Positions 9,055-18,810 of a DNA stretch of 64,000 nucleotides are shown here, in pieces. Location: assembly GCA_051418055.1 (NCBI GenBank), contig JBPRGH010000113.1:35450-99449 (forward strand). Direction: 5' to 3'. The notes beneath the pieces were generated by a model that was not told the DNA's origin, did not search any database, and was given only the letters and a program-made list of their open reading frames with translations. The translations under genes were made by a program, and so were the position numbers. The first letter of the stretch is position 1, and the number at the start of each line of letters is the position of its first letter. This DNA is from JBPRGH01 sp051418055 (GTDB lineage: Bacteria; Bacteroidota; Bacteroidia; Cytophagales; Cyclobacteriaceae).

Positions 9055-10651
9055 TAATATTAGTAGAAAAGAAAAAATCGGGCAGCTATTCTCTCCTGCC
9101 GTTTTTATTAACGGTAGCAAAGAGCATCATAAGGATATTGAAGAGCTGATAATTAAACATCATATTGGCGGGCTTACTTTTTTCCATAGCCCTCAAAGCG
9201 CTGCGGCAAATTATGGAGGTAATCTAAAACCTGTATATAATGAAAATAGCCTTGATCTTCTTAAGGAGCTAATTCAGCATTTCCAGAGTATATCAAAGTA
9301 TCCATTATTAATTAGTATTGATGCTGAGTGGGGGCTGGCCATGCGGGTGGAAAATACCCCTAAATATCCTTATGCGATTACATTGGGAGCCTTAAGTGAA
9401 TCTAATAATAATTTAGTTTATCTCACAGGTTATAATATCGGAATTGATTGTCTTGATGCAGGTATACATTTAAATCTTGCTCCTGTAGCAGATATCAATG
9501 AAAACCCGGCAAATCCTGTAATAGGATATAGGTCTTTTGGTGAAAGAAAGCATGATGTAACCTCAAAATCACTTTCCTTTTATAAAGGTTTGTCTGATAC
9601 CGGAGTTGTAGGGTGCCTGAAGCATTTCCCCGGTCATGGCAACACAACAGTTGATTCCCACCTGGGTCTTCCTGTAATCAATAATTCTGAAGAAGAATTA
9701 TTCAACAATGAATTATTACCATTCATTGAAGGTATCCATAATGGCGTCGAATGTATTATGGTTGGTCATCTTGCAGTTCCTGCACTGACAGAAGGTGAAT
9801 CAGTACCCGCAAGCCTCTCCTCAAAGATCATTAATGGTCTTTTAAGGAAGCAATTGGGTTTTAATGGCGTTGTAATCTCTGATGCTTTAAATATGCGCAG
9901 TGTAGCTGATATTTATGAGCAAAAAGGCCGTCTTGAATTAGAAGCTTTTAAAGCCGGTAATGACCTGCTGTGTTTCTCAAATGATGTACCTGAAGCTATA
10001 GATCTTATAAATGAAGAAATAAGTGAAGATTACCTGAACTCGAGCTTCAATCGCATAATGAATTTGAAGATGAAAGCAACTCAGAATTTAGATAAATTTA
10101 ATCATGCCCTACCATCGGAAGAGTTAAAACAAAAAATTGCAATAGGTTCAATAACTTTATATAGCACTAAAAATTCTAAAGAAGCCAATCCAATAAAGAA
10201 TTTTTCCTATAACAGAACTGCAATGGTTAGCATCAACAAAAACGTGGATAATAAATTTTCTAAGACCATAAATAAATTTCAGGCAATCCCCCAATATGAG
10301 ATCCTTCAGTCAACGGGTCATAGATTGCAAATTACTAAAAATTCATTGCTCCAGTATGAGCAATTGATCTTTGCAATATATGTTCCTTCAATGAAGCCTC
10401 ATGATAACTATGGTTTTGAACAAGTTGTACTCAACTTTTTAAATGAAATTTTTAGCTCAGTCCGTTGTATCGTATGCCTTTTTGGGAATCCATATGCCAT
10501 AAATTGCATAAAAGGTATTGATAATGCTGAAAATGTAGTATTAGCATATGAAGACCTGCCGGAATTTGAAGAAAAGGCTGCAGAATTCCTTTTTGGAAAA
10601 TTTAAGCCTGTAGGTAATTTGCCCGTAACTGTTAAGCCGGTTATTAAATGA
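9047..10651 (+). CDS. nagZ: Glycoside hydrolase family 3, NagZ-like beta-N-acetylglucosaminidase
   Basis: A longer open frame begins at 8978, but the ATG at 9047 (MFDNISRKEKIGQLF) matches the family N-terminus. Its ATGTTTGA overlap with the permease stop is typical of coupled genes. The NagZ signature KHFPGHGNTTVDSH spans residues 192-205, giving the Asp203-His205 acid/base dyad special to GH3 glucosaminidases. The nucleophile is Asp279 in VVISDALNM. A C-terminal alpha/beta domain takes the protein to 534 residues, longer than the 340-residue E. coli enzyme and nearer the two-domain Gram-positive form. No signal peptide is visible, so it should act in the cytoplasm on imported GlcNAc-(anh)MurNAc. 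It is the last gene of the operon, followed by a terminator at 10702. Confidence 0.88.
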   Translation: MFDNISRKEKIGQLFSPAVFINGSKEHHKDIEELIIKHHIGGLTFFHSPQSAAANYGGNLKPVYNENSLDLLKELIQHFQSISKYPLLISIDAEWGLAMRVENTPKYPYAITLGALSESNNNLVYLTGYNIGIDCLDAGIHLNLAPVADINENPANPVIGYRSFGERKHDVTSKSLSFYKGLSDTGVVGCLKHFPGHGNTTVDSHLGLPVINNSEEELFNNELLPFIEGIHNGVECIMVGHLAVPALTEGESVPASLSSKIINGLLRKQLGFNGVVISDALNMRSVADIYEQKGRLELEAFKAGNDLLCFSNDVPEAIDLINEEISEDYLNSSFNRIMNLKMKATQNLDKFNHALPSEELKQKIAIGSITLYSTKNSKEANPIKNFSYNRTAMVSINKNVDNKFSKTINKFQAIPQYEILQSTGHRLQITKNSLLQYEQLIFAIYVPSMKPHDNYGFEQVVLNFLNEIFSSVRCIVCLFGNPYAINCIKGIDNAENVVLAYEDLPEFEEKAAEFLFGKFKPVGNLPVTVKPVIK

Positions 10652-10701
10652 TGCTGTTTAATTAATGTTTTTTACTTAAATATAAACAACTGAAAGCTGT
10701 G

Positions 10702-10740
10702 AGAGAGGATTATTAGCAATATTTAAATAACCCTCTCTTT
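10702..10740. terminator. Bidirectional terminator between convergent nagZ and ric
   Basis: AGAGAGG plus TTATT on one side pairs with AATAA plus CCTCTCT on the other, with a T run on the plus side and A-rich sequence on the other. It lies between the end of the amino-sugar operon and the end of the convergent Fe-S repair gene. Confidence 0.7.
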
Positions 10741-10758
10741 TCGATACAGCCATATAAT

Positions 10759-11487
10759 CTACACATTCTGAGCCTGAAGCTTCTTCTCCATTTCTATTGC
10801 TTTTGGAAACAGGATGTTATTTTCCAGGTGAATATGAAGGTGAAGGTCCTCCTCAAATTCTTTTAATAATGCAAATGTCACACGGTAAGTATTGCAGGCA
10901 TCGGCAGGCGGATTATACCCATTAGTTATTTCACTTATTTTCCTAAAACGCTCCCCTTCAGAGCTATGCTCATCCATCATAACCTGAATTGGATTCTGAA
11001 CTGTCCCAAAAGCTGGTTTTTCGGCAATATTTCTTTGTTCCACCATTTTACGGATGTAAGGGAAAACAATAAACTCTTCCTTTTTCATATGGGCCGCAAG
11101 TTCGCCTGTGCTTTCTAAAAATTCTTTATATATCTCAAGTAGCTCCGGGTGCCTTTCCCCATGAACCTTGCAAAGTTTATATAGCAGTGGTTTTATCTCC
11201 AGCGATCTTGCCTCTACATATCGATGATGCTTTTTCTCAATATAATCTGCCAAAAGATCAAGGGGCCAGCTGTTGTAATTTTCGCTACCGGCACTTCCCT
11301 CATTTTTAATAGCTGCTATTTCAGCAAGCACCTGTTCTTCATTTACAGCTTTTTTCTTTTCGCATGCTTCAGCTATTGTACGGTTTCCATTACAGCAAAA
11401 ATCAATGTTATATTTCCTAAAGATCAAAGCAGTGCGGTAATCTTCCGCAACCATTTCACCGAGTGTTTTATCTGTAGTTATTTGCAT
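10759..11487 (-). CDS. ric: Iron-sulfur cluster repair di-iron protein (Ric/YtfE/ScdA)
   Basis: The N-terminal ScdA domain reads TLGEMVAEDYRTALIFRKYNIDFCCNGNRT with the conserved double Cys. The C-terminal hemerythrin-like domain carries the di-iron ligands in KKHHRYVE, KVHGERHPE, AHMKKEE, MMDEHSSEGE and HIHLENNILFP. The family donates iron to repair clusters damaged by nitric oxide or peroxide. The open frame extends upstream to 11583, with in-frame Met codons at 11538, 11517 and 11487. The last gives the usual family N-terminus (MQITTDKTLGE) and leaves the Fnr-like palindrome at 11548 outside the gene, so I prefer 11487. The 242-residue length fits the family (220-250). Confidence 0.92.
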   Translation of the reverse strand: MQITTDKTLGEMVAEDYRTALIFRKYNIDFCCNGNRTIAEACEKKKAVNEEQVLAEIAAIKNEGSAGSENYNSWPLDLLADYIEKKHHRYVEARSLEIKPLLYKLCKVHGERHPELLEIYKEFLESTGELAAHMKKEEFIVFPYIRKMVEQRNIAEKPAFGTVQNPIQVMMDEHSSEGERFRKISEITNGYNPPADACNTYRVTFALLKEFEEDLHLHIHLENNILFPKAIEMEKKLQAQNV

Positions 11488-11547
11488 AATATCTGTTTTA
11501 GGTTTTCTTATATCCATGCAATTAACATGAATAATCATCTCAAAAAA

Positions 11548-11561
11548 ATGATCTGGATCAT
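11548..11561. promoter_or_regulatory. Crp/Fnr-type palindrome upstream of ric
   Basis: ATGATCTGGATCAT is a palindrome apart from its central two bases and contains TGAT-N4-ATCA, the core of the Fnr consensus TTGAT-N4-ATCAA. Its centre is 67 bases upstream of the preferred ric start. Ric genes are commonly controlled by Fnr-family or NO-responsive regulators, so this is a likely operator. Confidence 0.5.
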
Positions 11562-11717
11562 AAACGAACAGGAAAAAATTCATAAAGCCCAGGGATTTAT
11601 TTCATAAAAAGCCCTTAATTGATTCGTTCATAATAATTCTTCAAACTGCTTATCAGACACGTTTATACCCTCCTCATAATTTTAGAAAATATCTATATTG
11701 GTGGATATCAAAAATCA

Positions 11718-12059
11718 ATGACAGGAATGAAATCAATCTGGAAAATATTATTTTGGATATGTTTAGTTTTATTACTAGCAACTAACATCTCATGGCTTTA
11801 TCACACTATCGATGTCGCTGTTGGCCATGGCTATTACCAGGTTAGCTGTAATGAATATCAGAAGGATATACTTTCGCTAAAGCAAATCCTTTATACAAAA
11901 AAATCGAAGAAAGAAGCTCTCGAATTTTTAGATGCATATAAAATTGATCATGAAGGTTTTCAAAAAGGGGAGGATTTTATTATAAGCTTAAGTTCATTTC
12001 AATTGATTTATGGTCCGGATGGCAGATTAAAGCCTTCTGAAAATTATCCTGACCTGTAA
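11718..12059 (+). CDS. Small single-pass membrane protein, hypothetical
   Basis: This 113-residue protein has one N-terminal transmembrane helix (IWKILFWICLVLLLATNISWLY, about residues 6-27). A soluble domain follows, with CNEYQKDILSLKQIL and a terminal FQLIYGPDGRLKPSENYP. The overall plan resembles small immunity-type or lipoprotein-like families with an SWLYxxID motif after the helix, but I cannot assign it with confidence. No toxin gene is adjacent. It lies 63 bases upstream of yaaA in the same direction. Confidence 0.6.
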   Translation: MTGMKSIWKILFWICLVLLLATNISWLYHTIDVAVGHGYYQVSCNEYQKDILSLKQILYTKKSKKEALEFLDAYKIDHEGFQKGEDFIISLSSFQLIYGPDGRLKPSENYPDL

Positions 12060-12121
12060 GTTTTAAACCAGAATTTTCCTCTTCTTCCGTTAAGAAAGGA
12101 AAGATTAATTAATTTTAAGGC

Positions 12122-12886
12122 ATGATTGCAATTGTATCTCCGGCAAAGACCCTCGATTTTGAAACAGAAACTAGTTACCAACATTCCCTGCCCAGATTTC
12201 AATCTGAGGCACTGCAGCTTATCAATGTCCTGAAGGAGAAGTCAGAGGGTGATATTAAAAAATTAATGTCCATCAGCGATAAGCTGGCTACCCTTAATGT
12301 AGAGCGTTATCACAGCTTCACTAAAAAGAAAGACCCTGCTCAGTCAAAGCAGGCAATTTTTGCTTTTCAGGGTGATGTCTACCAGGGATTAAAAGCAGAT
12401 ACTTTTAATGAAAAAGACCTGGAATTTGCCCAGGAACATTTCAGGATCCTTTCCGGCTTATATGGGCTGCTAAGGCCTTTGGACCTTATCCAGCCCTACC
12501 GACTTGAGATGGGGACAAAGCTGGAGGTGAATGACAGCAGCAATTTATATAAATTCTGGGAAGATAAGATTGTAAATCAGCTTAATAAAGATCTTAAAGC
12601 CCAGGGTGATAAGTATCTAATCAACCTTGCTTCCAATGAATATTTCAAAGCCGTAGATAAGAAAAAGCTGAAAGCTAAAGTTATTGATATTGATTTCCTG
12701 GATTTCAGCTCGGGAAAATATAAAGTTATTGCTTTTTATGCCAAAAAAGCCCGTGGAATGATGAGCCACTTTATCTTAAAGAATAAGATTGAGGACCCTG
12801 AGCATCTTAAGGCCTTTGATTATGACGGTTATCTGTATGATGACAATGCATCTAATGAGAATAAGCTGGTCTTTAAAAGGGGGTGA
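12122..12886 (+). CDS. yaaA: Peroxide stress protein YaaA (DUF328)
   Basis: The 254-residue protein is a full-length YaaA family member. It begins with the signature MIAIVSPAKTLDF and continues with the conserved FAQEHFRILSGLYGLLRPLDLIQPYRLEMG, LINLASNEYFKAV and AFYAKKARGMMSHFI. In E. coli YaaA lowers intracellular iron during peroxide stress and binds DNA. It is cytoplasmic and apparently monocistronic or paired with the small membrane protein upstream. Confidence 0.96.
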   Translation: MIAIVSPAKTLDFETETSYQHSLPRFQSEALQLINVLKEKSEGDIKKLMSISDKLATLNVERYHSFTKKKDPAQSKQAIFAFQGDVYQGLKADTFNEKDLEFAQEHFRILSGLYGLLRPLDLIQPYRLEMGTKLEVNDSSNLYKFWEDKIVNQLNKDLKAQGDKYLINLASNEYFKAVDKKKLKAKVIDIDFLDFSSGKYKVIAFYAKKARGMMSHFILKNKIEDPEHLKAFDYDGYLYDDNASNENKLVFKRG

Positions 12887-13169
12887 ATGAATAGATGTGA
12901 GATGTGAGATTTTTAGAAATGGAATATAAATTGTGCCGTCGGTGAGCCTTTGGCGACCAGGCGCTAGTTATCTGAAAACTATACAAGCCTATATCGGCTG
13001 ATGTTTTTTCTTTATACCCTCTAAACAATATTGTTCTCGGTTTTTTTCATTTACAGCAAAATTCAACAGCAGCAGTTTACCTTTTATATAATTTTATGAA
13101 TTATGCTTTTATTTAATTAATAAGAGCAGCATTTTTATACTAAAGCAATAGTTATCCCTAATTTTTGAT

Positions 13170-15017
13170 ATGAAACAACCTTTGAATATCTCTCTACTTC
13201 TCATAATATTTATTGCTAATGCATTCTCTGCACATGCACAAGTATCAGAAAAAGCAGGTCCTGTTTTTGAAAATGGAGAAGCTCAAATAGTAAAAGCTTT
13301 TGAGGATGCCGGAAAATGGATAAGACATGATTTATGGGTTGAAACAGAATTTGATACAGATGGCGACGAAAAATTTGACAGGATGCATGTTGCAGTGACA
13401 CGACCATATCAGACGGAATATGAAGGGCTAAAGCTTCCTGTGATATATATTTCCAGCCCTTATTTTGCAGGTGTTGCATCTGATGTTGACGGTGTTTTTT
13501 GGAATGTAAACCATGAGCTTGGTTCACCAGCTCCGGTTGCACGTACTCATCCGGAAGTTATTCGTAAAGGGGCAAGGCCATTTATCTCCGATTCACATAT
13601 TAAAACCTGGGTTCCCAGAGGGTATATTGTTGTTCATTCTTCTTCACCAGGCACAGGTCTCTCTCAGGGTTCTCCAACTGTAGGAGGTGATAATGAATCT
13701 CTTGCCCCTAAAGCTGTTGTTGACTGGCTATGTGGTAGAGCTTCAGGATTTACATCTCCTTATGGAAATGAAAAAGTAGAAGCTTTTTGGTCTACAAGGA
13801 AAGTTGGGATGACCGGCACGTCTTATAATGGCACTATTCCACTTGCAGCAGCAACAACGGGAGTCGAAGGCCTTGAAGCAATTATACCTATTGCACCTAA
13901 TACATCCTATTATCATTATTACAGGTCTAATGGGCTTGTAAGATCCCCCGGCGGTTATTTGGGAGAAGATATAGACGTACTTTATGATTATATTCATAGT
14001 GGGGATGAAACTAAACGAGCATATAATAATTCGACTGTTCGGGATAAGGAAATGAAAGCCGGTATGGATAGGATAACAGGTGATTATAATGATTTCTGGG
14101 CGGGACGGGATTATTTAAATGATATGGGACCAATGAAAGCTGCTTTGTTAATGTCTCATGGTTTCAACGACTGGAATGTGATGCCTGAACACAGTTATAG
14201 GATTTATAAGAAAGCAAGAGAAATGGGTATTCCAACTCAACTATATTATCACCAAAAAGGACATGGTGGCCCACCGCCTATGAAAATGATGAACAGGTGG
14301 TTTACACGTTATTTACATGGTGTAGAAAATGGAGTGGAAAATGATGCCCGGGTTTGGATTGTTCGTGAAAAAGATAAGCCAGAAGATCCGACACCCTATG
14401 AAGAATTTCCAAATCCAAAAGCATCCCCTGTTACACTTTACCTTCATGCCGGTGCTCCTGAAAGAGGTAAGTTAAGTACAGAAAAAGGAATTAAGCAGGG
14501 AACAGAAACAATTATTGATAACTATTCCTTTGATGGATCCTCTTTAGCTAAAGCAGAGGTCACTGATCACCGTTTAATCTATGCTACTCCTGAGTTAACG
14601 GGGGATCTTCATATTTCCGGATTACCAGAAATTAATATTAAACTGGCGGCTAACAAACCTGCTGCAAATCTTTCGGTTTGGTTAGTATCATTGCCATGGA
14701 CAGAAGGAAAAAATTCAAAAATTACAGACAATATTATTACCCGTGGCTGGGCAGATCCTCAAAACCACAGCTCATTAACTGAAAGTGAACCTTTGACTCC
14801 TGGCAAATTTTATACTGTAAAATTTAATCTTCAACCTGACGATCAGATAATTCCTAAAGGTCAGAAAATTGGATTGATGATATTTTCAAGTGATAAAGAA
14901 TTCACACTTTGGCCAAAGCCAGGAACTGAACTGATTATTGATCTCGATAATACAACAATAAAATTACCGATCTTAGGAGGCACACAAAAATTTAATGATT
15001 CAGTTAAGGAAAATTGA
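13170..15017 (+). CDS. Xaa-Pro dipeptidyl-peptidase-like S15 serine peptidase, exported
   Basis: The 615-residue protein has a signal peptide (LLLIIFIANAFSAHAQ). The S15/CocE alpha/beta hydrolase domain carries Ser218 in GMTGTSYNG, Asp334 in SHGFNDWNV and His365 in KGHGGPP, a complete catalytic triad. From about residue 410 a PepX C-terminal jelly-roll domain follows (LTGDLHISGLPEINIKLA, IPKGQKIGLMIFSSD). Such enzymes remove Xaa-Pro dipeptides in the periplasm or at the surface; a related acyl-ester hydrolase activity is possible. It stands alone, with 280 bases upstream. Confidence 0.9.
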   Translation: MKQPLNISLLLIIFIANAFSAHAQVSEKAGPVFENGEAQIVKAFEDAGKWIRHDLWVETEFDTDGDEKFDRMHVAVTRPYQTEYEGLKLPVIYISSPYFAGVASDVDGVFWNVNHELGSPAPVARTHPEVIRKGARPFISDSHIKTWVPRGYIVVHSSSPGTGLSQGSPTVGGDNESLAPKAVVDWLCGRASGFTSPYGNEKVEAFWSTRKVGMTGTSYNGTIPLAAATTGVEGLEAIIPIAPNTSYYHYYRSNGLVRSPGGYLGEDIDVLYDYIHSGDETKRAYNNSTVRDKEMKAGMDRITGDYNDFWAGRDYLNDMGPMKAALLMSHGFNDWNVMPEHSYRIYKKAREMGIPTQLYYHQKGHGGPPPMKMMNRWFTRYLHGVENGVENDARVWIVREKDKPEDPTPYEEFPNPKASPVTLYLHAGAPERGKLSTEKGIKQGTETIIDNYSFDGSSLAKAEVTDHRLIYATPELTGDLHISGLPEINIKLAANKPAANLSVWLVSLPWTEGKNSKITDNIITRGWADPQNHSSLTESEPLTPGKFYTVKFNLQPDDQIIPKGQKIGLMIFSSDKEFTLWPKPGTELIIDLDNTTIKLPILGGTQKFNDSVKEN

Positions 15018-15152
15018 CAATAGCCAAAGCTATCTGGATAACGCGCGGCAAAGGAAATGAGCTATATTCTTAAAAGATGAGAATGAGGTGCAGGAAATGT
15101 ATTCTAAATAGGCCTATTTAATTTACTCTAAGAAGAATGTAAAGACTAAACC

Positions 15153-16310
15153 TTAGCCTGCCAATACAGGCTGAGCATCTTTTAAGGCTAAAGTCTTATT
15201 TTCAAAATTTGTATTTTCTTTCCTGTCACTTCTCCCCATCATCCTCAACATTTTGCCATGTTCATATATTGCGCCCACAAATGTTTTATGATGGAAGTAG
15301 GGTAATTTATATTCACCGGCAGTTTCTTTAAGGATCTTTGAAATTGCCGGATAATGTACATGACAAATATTTGGAAAAAGATGATGCTCGGTTTGATAAT
15401 TCAATCCTCCCAGATACCATGAGAACCAGCGGCTCCCTGTTGCGAAATTACAGCTTGTATACATTTGATGAATGGCAAAATTATTATCCATCTTTCCATT
15501 TTCATTAGGCAAAGGGAAATCGCAATCCGGCATGATATGCGCTACGATAAATACACAGGTTAGGAAGAAGCCAACGCATAACTGCATGATAAAATAAAAA
15601 GAAAGTGTTTGCCACCACGGCAATACACTTAAGGTTATGGGTACAGCAAAAAACACGATAAAATAAAAAGCTTTCCATAGGATAAGTTCAGTTAGCAGCC
15701 TCTCGTAAGTCTTTCCATAGGATTTTAATAGCCCCATCTTATTGTAATTCTTCAGTCTGACAAAATCACTGCTAATTACCCAGGAGATGGTTTGCAAGGA
15801 ATATAAAGGCCATGCATAGAGATGTTGGTATTTATGATGCTTTAATCTTTTCTGATTTGGTGAGAATCTAAAAAGTTTACCCCCATGAAGGCTGTCATCA
15901 TAACCGTCGATATTTGGATATGTATGGTGAAGTACGTTATGCTGGACCTTCCAGTTGATATGGCTTGCTCCCAATAAATTGATCAGTAAGCCCATAATGT
16001 GATTGATGCGTTTTTTATTTGAATAAGCGCCATGATTTGCATCATGCATAATACTTAACCCTATACCTGACATTCCCACAGCCATTATCATCCATAAAAT
16101 AAAAACATGTACGGGATTGGTAAATACATTGAGAATAATAAGAACGAAAGGGATTAAATATAATCCCAGCATCACAAAAGTTTTGATGTGCATTTCTGAG
16201 TTACTATGTACATCAATTTGATTTACCTTAAAATAGTCCTTGACTTTGGATTGGAGCTCGCCCACGAATTCTTTCTGTGAGTCATTATTGTAACGTAATA
16301 TTTTTTGCAT
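15153..16310 (-). CDS. Membrane fatty acid desaturase
   Basis: The 385-residue protein has the three histidine boxes of integral-membrane desaturases: HDANH at 89-93, HNVLHH at 124-129 and QTEHH at 306-310. Two pairs of hydrophobic helices flank them (about 43-85 and 210-255). The QxxHH third box and LFPNICHVHYPAI are typical of the front-end/acyl-lipid or linoleoyl-CoA-like group. It would insert double bonds in membrane acyl chains. No cytochrome b5 domain is present. A single-gene unit with AT-rich flanks. Confidence 0.93.
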   Translation of the reverse strand: MQKILRYNNDSQKEFVGELQSKVKDYFKVNQIDVHSNSEMHIKTFVMLGLYLIPFVLIILNVFTNPVHVFILWMIMAVGMSGIGLSIMHDANHGAYSNKKRINHIMGLLINLLGASHINWKVQHNVLHHTYPNIDGYDDSLHGGKLFRFSPNQKRLKHHKYQHLYAWPLYSLQTISWVISSDFVRLKNYNKMGLLKSYGKTYERLLTELILWKAFYFIVFFAVPITLSVLPWWQTLSFYFIMQLCVGFFLTCVFIVAHIMPDCDFPLPNENGKMDNNFAIHQMYTSCNFATGSRWFSWYLGGLNYQTEHHLFPNICHVHYPAISKILKETAGEYKLPYFHHKTFVGAIYEHGKMLRMMGRSDRKENTNFENKTLALKDAQPVLAG

Positions 16311-16437
16311 TGCCTAATCCCTCCAGATTCTTCTTAAGGTTTAATAATTCGGACCAATGTAAGCATTTTTTATGCAGCATTATGCCTTTTTTATTTAAAA
16401 GGTGATTAATATAATATATTGATAATTGGATTACAAT

Positions 16438-18810
16438 TCAATCCTCATTCAGGGTATCTGCCGGATTAACCAATGCAGTCTTTATTGTTTGTGCTGAAAT
16501 CAAAGCCAATGAGAGCATCAAAATAACAGCACCTACTCCAAAAAATATCCAGATACTTATTTCTGAGTGGTAAGGGAAATTATTCAGCCATTGTGCCATT
16601 ATCCACCATGCAATTGGAAAAGCTATAATAGAAGCTATAAATATTAAACGTAAAAATTTTCCCGATATCATGGTTATAATTTCTCTTACTGAGGCTCCCA
16701 AAACTTTCCTGATACTAATCTCCTTCGTTTTACGCCGCACCGTATAGCTTACTAATCCAAAAAGGCCAAGAAAGGCAATTATTACCGATAATATGGAAAA
16801 TACATTGATGATATTACTAAAACGCTTCTCTTCCTGATAACTATACAATATAGCCTCATCCTGGAAAACATAATCAAGCATGGCAGTCGGGAAATGTTTC
16901 ACCCAAGTATTCTCTACTTGTCCAAGCAGCTTTTCCGGGTCGTCCCCTTTTACTGTGATCCGCGAGTAATAACCAATGTACATACATAAGGGCTGTATTT
17001 CGTACTTTAGTGAATTAAAATGAAAATCTGCTGTGACTCCTATGATCGGACCTTTTCTGTTGTCAAAAGAAAGTATTTTACCAATAGCCTCATCAGGGGA
17101 CCAGCCATATGCAGCTGCTGCTTTTTCATTAATAATAAAGGATTCAGTAGAATCAGAGGAAAGTGCAGGATCAAAATCCCTTCCCGCAAGTAAATTCATG
17201 CCGTAGGTATTTATATAACCATGGCCTACCGGAAGACGATAAAGTTTTACATACTGATTTTCGCCATTATCATGTGAGGCCCTGCCGGTCCCATTGCCAA
17301 GACCATTGGCTATCATAGAACCTGATACCGCTATACTGGAAATTCCTGTACTTGATAACAATTCATTTTTAAATCCCTCATATCCTTTATAGACCTCTTC
17401 ACTGCCATTCACACGTAAAACCAGCAGGTTATCCTTATTATATCCAAGATCCTTGGAAAGAACAAAATCCATCTGTTGAGTAATCACAACAAGCCCCACT
17501 AAAATAATAAGCGTAACAGCAAATTGAGAGACAACTAAAATATTACGCAATCCGCCATATGAGCTGCTTACAATTCTGCCTTTCAATGATCTTATAGTAT
17601 GCATTCCGGAGAGCATTCTGGCAGGGAAATAACCTGTTATTAATGCGAGTGGTACACAGATGACCAAAAGCTGCAGGATAAGGTCCCAATGACCAAGAGG
17701 TATATGATTTTTCCCTGATATCTGATAGAAAAGTGGTTTTAGGATCTCTACCAATATTCCTGCAAGTATAAAGCTGAAAAAGGTAAGTACCAGCGCCTCT
17801 ATCAGATGTTGGTAGATCAGCTGCGATCGAAAAGCGCCCAAAACTTTGCGAACACCTGTTTCTTTTGCCCTTTCCATAGAAAATGAAGTAGAAAGATTTA
17901 TATAATTTACTGTTGCCAAAAACAGGATAAATACTCCTATGGCCGAAAATATCCAGATAAACTCTTTTTTACCATTGGCTTTAAATTCGTACAGCAAATT
18001 TGAATTCAAGTGAATCGATGCCAGTGGCTGAAGGTAAAATCTGTAGGAATTATTTGTACCTAAATATTGATCTGCAAAGGCAGGGAATTTTTTCTCGAGC
18101 TCCTTCACATCAACATCTTGCTCAAGTAAAATGTAAGAATGATAGCTGTTATTTCCCCAGTTCTGCATGGCACCTTTATAAGCACTTTCAATAGTGCTGA
18201 TGGAGCCAAGCATATTGAATGTAAAATGTGAATTGTCTGCAGGGTCAGCAATAACACCTGTTACTTCATAATCAGCCCCATTACCTGTTGTGTCATAGGC
18301 ATAAATTTTTAAAAGTTGTCCCAGCGGATTCTCCTCACCAAAATATTTTTCAGCCAAACTCTCTGTTAGTACAATTTTGTATGGATCTGATAAGGCCGTA
18401 CTGTCATCTCCGAGGAGCAATTTATAATCAAAAACCTCTAAAAATGCAGGATCGGTAAAAACTATAAAATCTTCAATATACTGCCGATCACCTTTCTTTA
18501 CCAGGGCATCATTTTTATCCAACCTTACTGCTGCTCTTACTTCAGGAAAATCATCTTTCATGGCAGGGGCAATTGGCAGGCTTGTAACCGCCTGATGCCA
18601 CTGGTCAGCACCTACACTCGCTTCTGCGACTATACGGTATATTTCTTCTTTTTTCGGAAAATGCTGATCATAGGAAAGCTCATATTTCACCCAGTTAAAT
18701 ATAAATACTACACATACCAGTCCGGCTGAAAGACCAAGCACATTTATAGTGGTATAAACCATCTTTCTCGATAAACTACGGAAGGCAATTTTTATGTAAT
18801 TGAAAAGCAT
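16438..18810 (-). CDS. ABC transporter permease, MacB/FtsX type
   Basis: The 790-residue protein contains two copies of the MacB periplasmic core plus FtsX domain layout. Each has an N-terminal transmembrane helix, a large periplasmic domain and three further helices. The cytoplasmic coupling motifs MERAKETGVRKVLGAFRSQLI and RRKTKEISIRKVLGASVREI close each repeat's first helix pair. The start MLFNYIKIAFRSLSRKMVYTTINVLGLSAG is the stereotyped start of Bacteroidota permeases. No ATPase gene lies next to it. Many such orphan permeases occur in the phylum and their substrates are unknown. Confidence 0.92.
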   Translation of the reverse strand: MLFNYIKIAFRSLSRKMVYTTINVLGLSAGLVCVVFIFNWVKYELSYDQHFPKKEEIYRIVAEASVGADQWHQAVTSLPIAPAMKDDFPEVRAAVRLDKNDALVKKGDRQYIEDFIVFTDPAFLEVFDYKLLLGDDSTALSDPYKIVLTESLAEKYFGEENPLGQLLKIYAYDTTGNGADYEVTGVIADPADNSHFTFNMLGSISTIESAYKGAMQNWGNNSYHSYILLEQDVDVKELEKKFPAFADQYLGTNNSYRFYLQPLASIHLNSNLLYEFKANGKKEFIWIFSAIGVFILFLATVNYINLSTSFSMERAKETGVRKVLGAFRSQLIYQHLIEALVLTFFSFILAGILVEILKPLFYQISGKNHIPLGHWDLILQLLVICVPLALITGYFPARMLSGMHTIRSLKGRIVSSSYGGLRNILVVSQFAVTLIILVGLVVITQQMDFVLSKDLGYNKDNLLVLRVNGSEEVYKGYEGFKNELLSSTGISSIAVSGSMIANGLGNGTGRASHDNGENQYVKLYRLPVGHGYINTYGMNLLAGRDFDPALSSDSTESFIINEKAAAAYGWSPDEAIGKILSFDNRKGPIIGVTADFHFNSLKYEIQPLCMYIGYYSRITVKGDDPEKLLGQVENTWVKHFPTAMLDYVFQDEAILYSYQEEKRFSNIINVFSILSVIIAFLGLFGLVSYTVRRKTKEISIRKVLGASVREIITMISGKFLRLIFIASIIAFPIAWWIMAQWLNNFPYHSEISIWIFFGVGAVILMLSLALISAQTIKTALVNPADTLNED

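Noticed and set aside
11224..11607. 127-codon plus-strand open frame over ric
   Set aside because: Antisense to a clear hemerythrin-domain gene; no own signals.
11718..12059. Immunity protein of a toxin system
   Set aside because: The single-helix plan slightly recalls some immunity families, but no toxin, Rhs or secretion gene is adjacent, so the function is left open.
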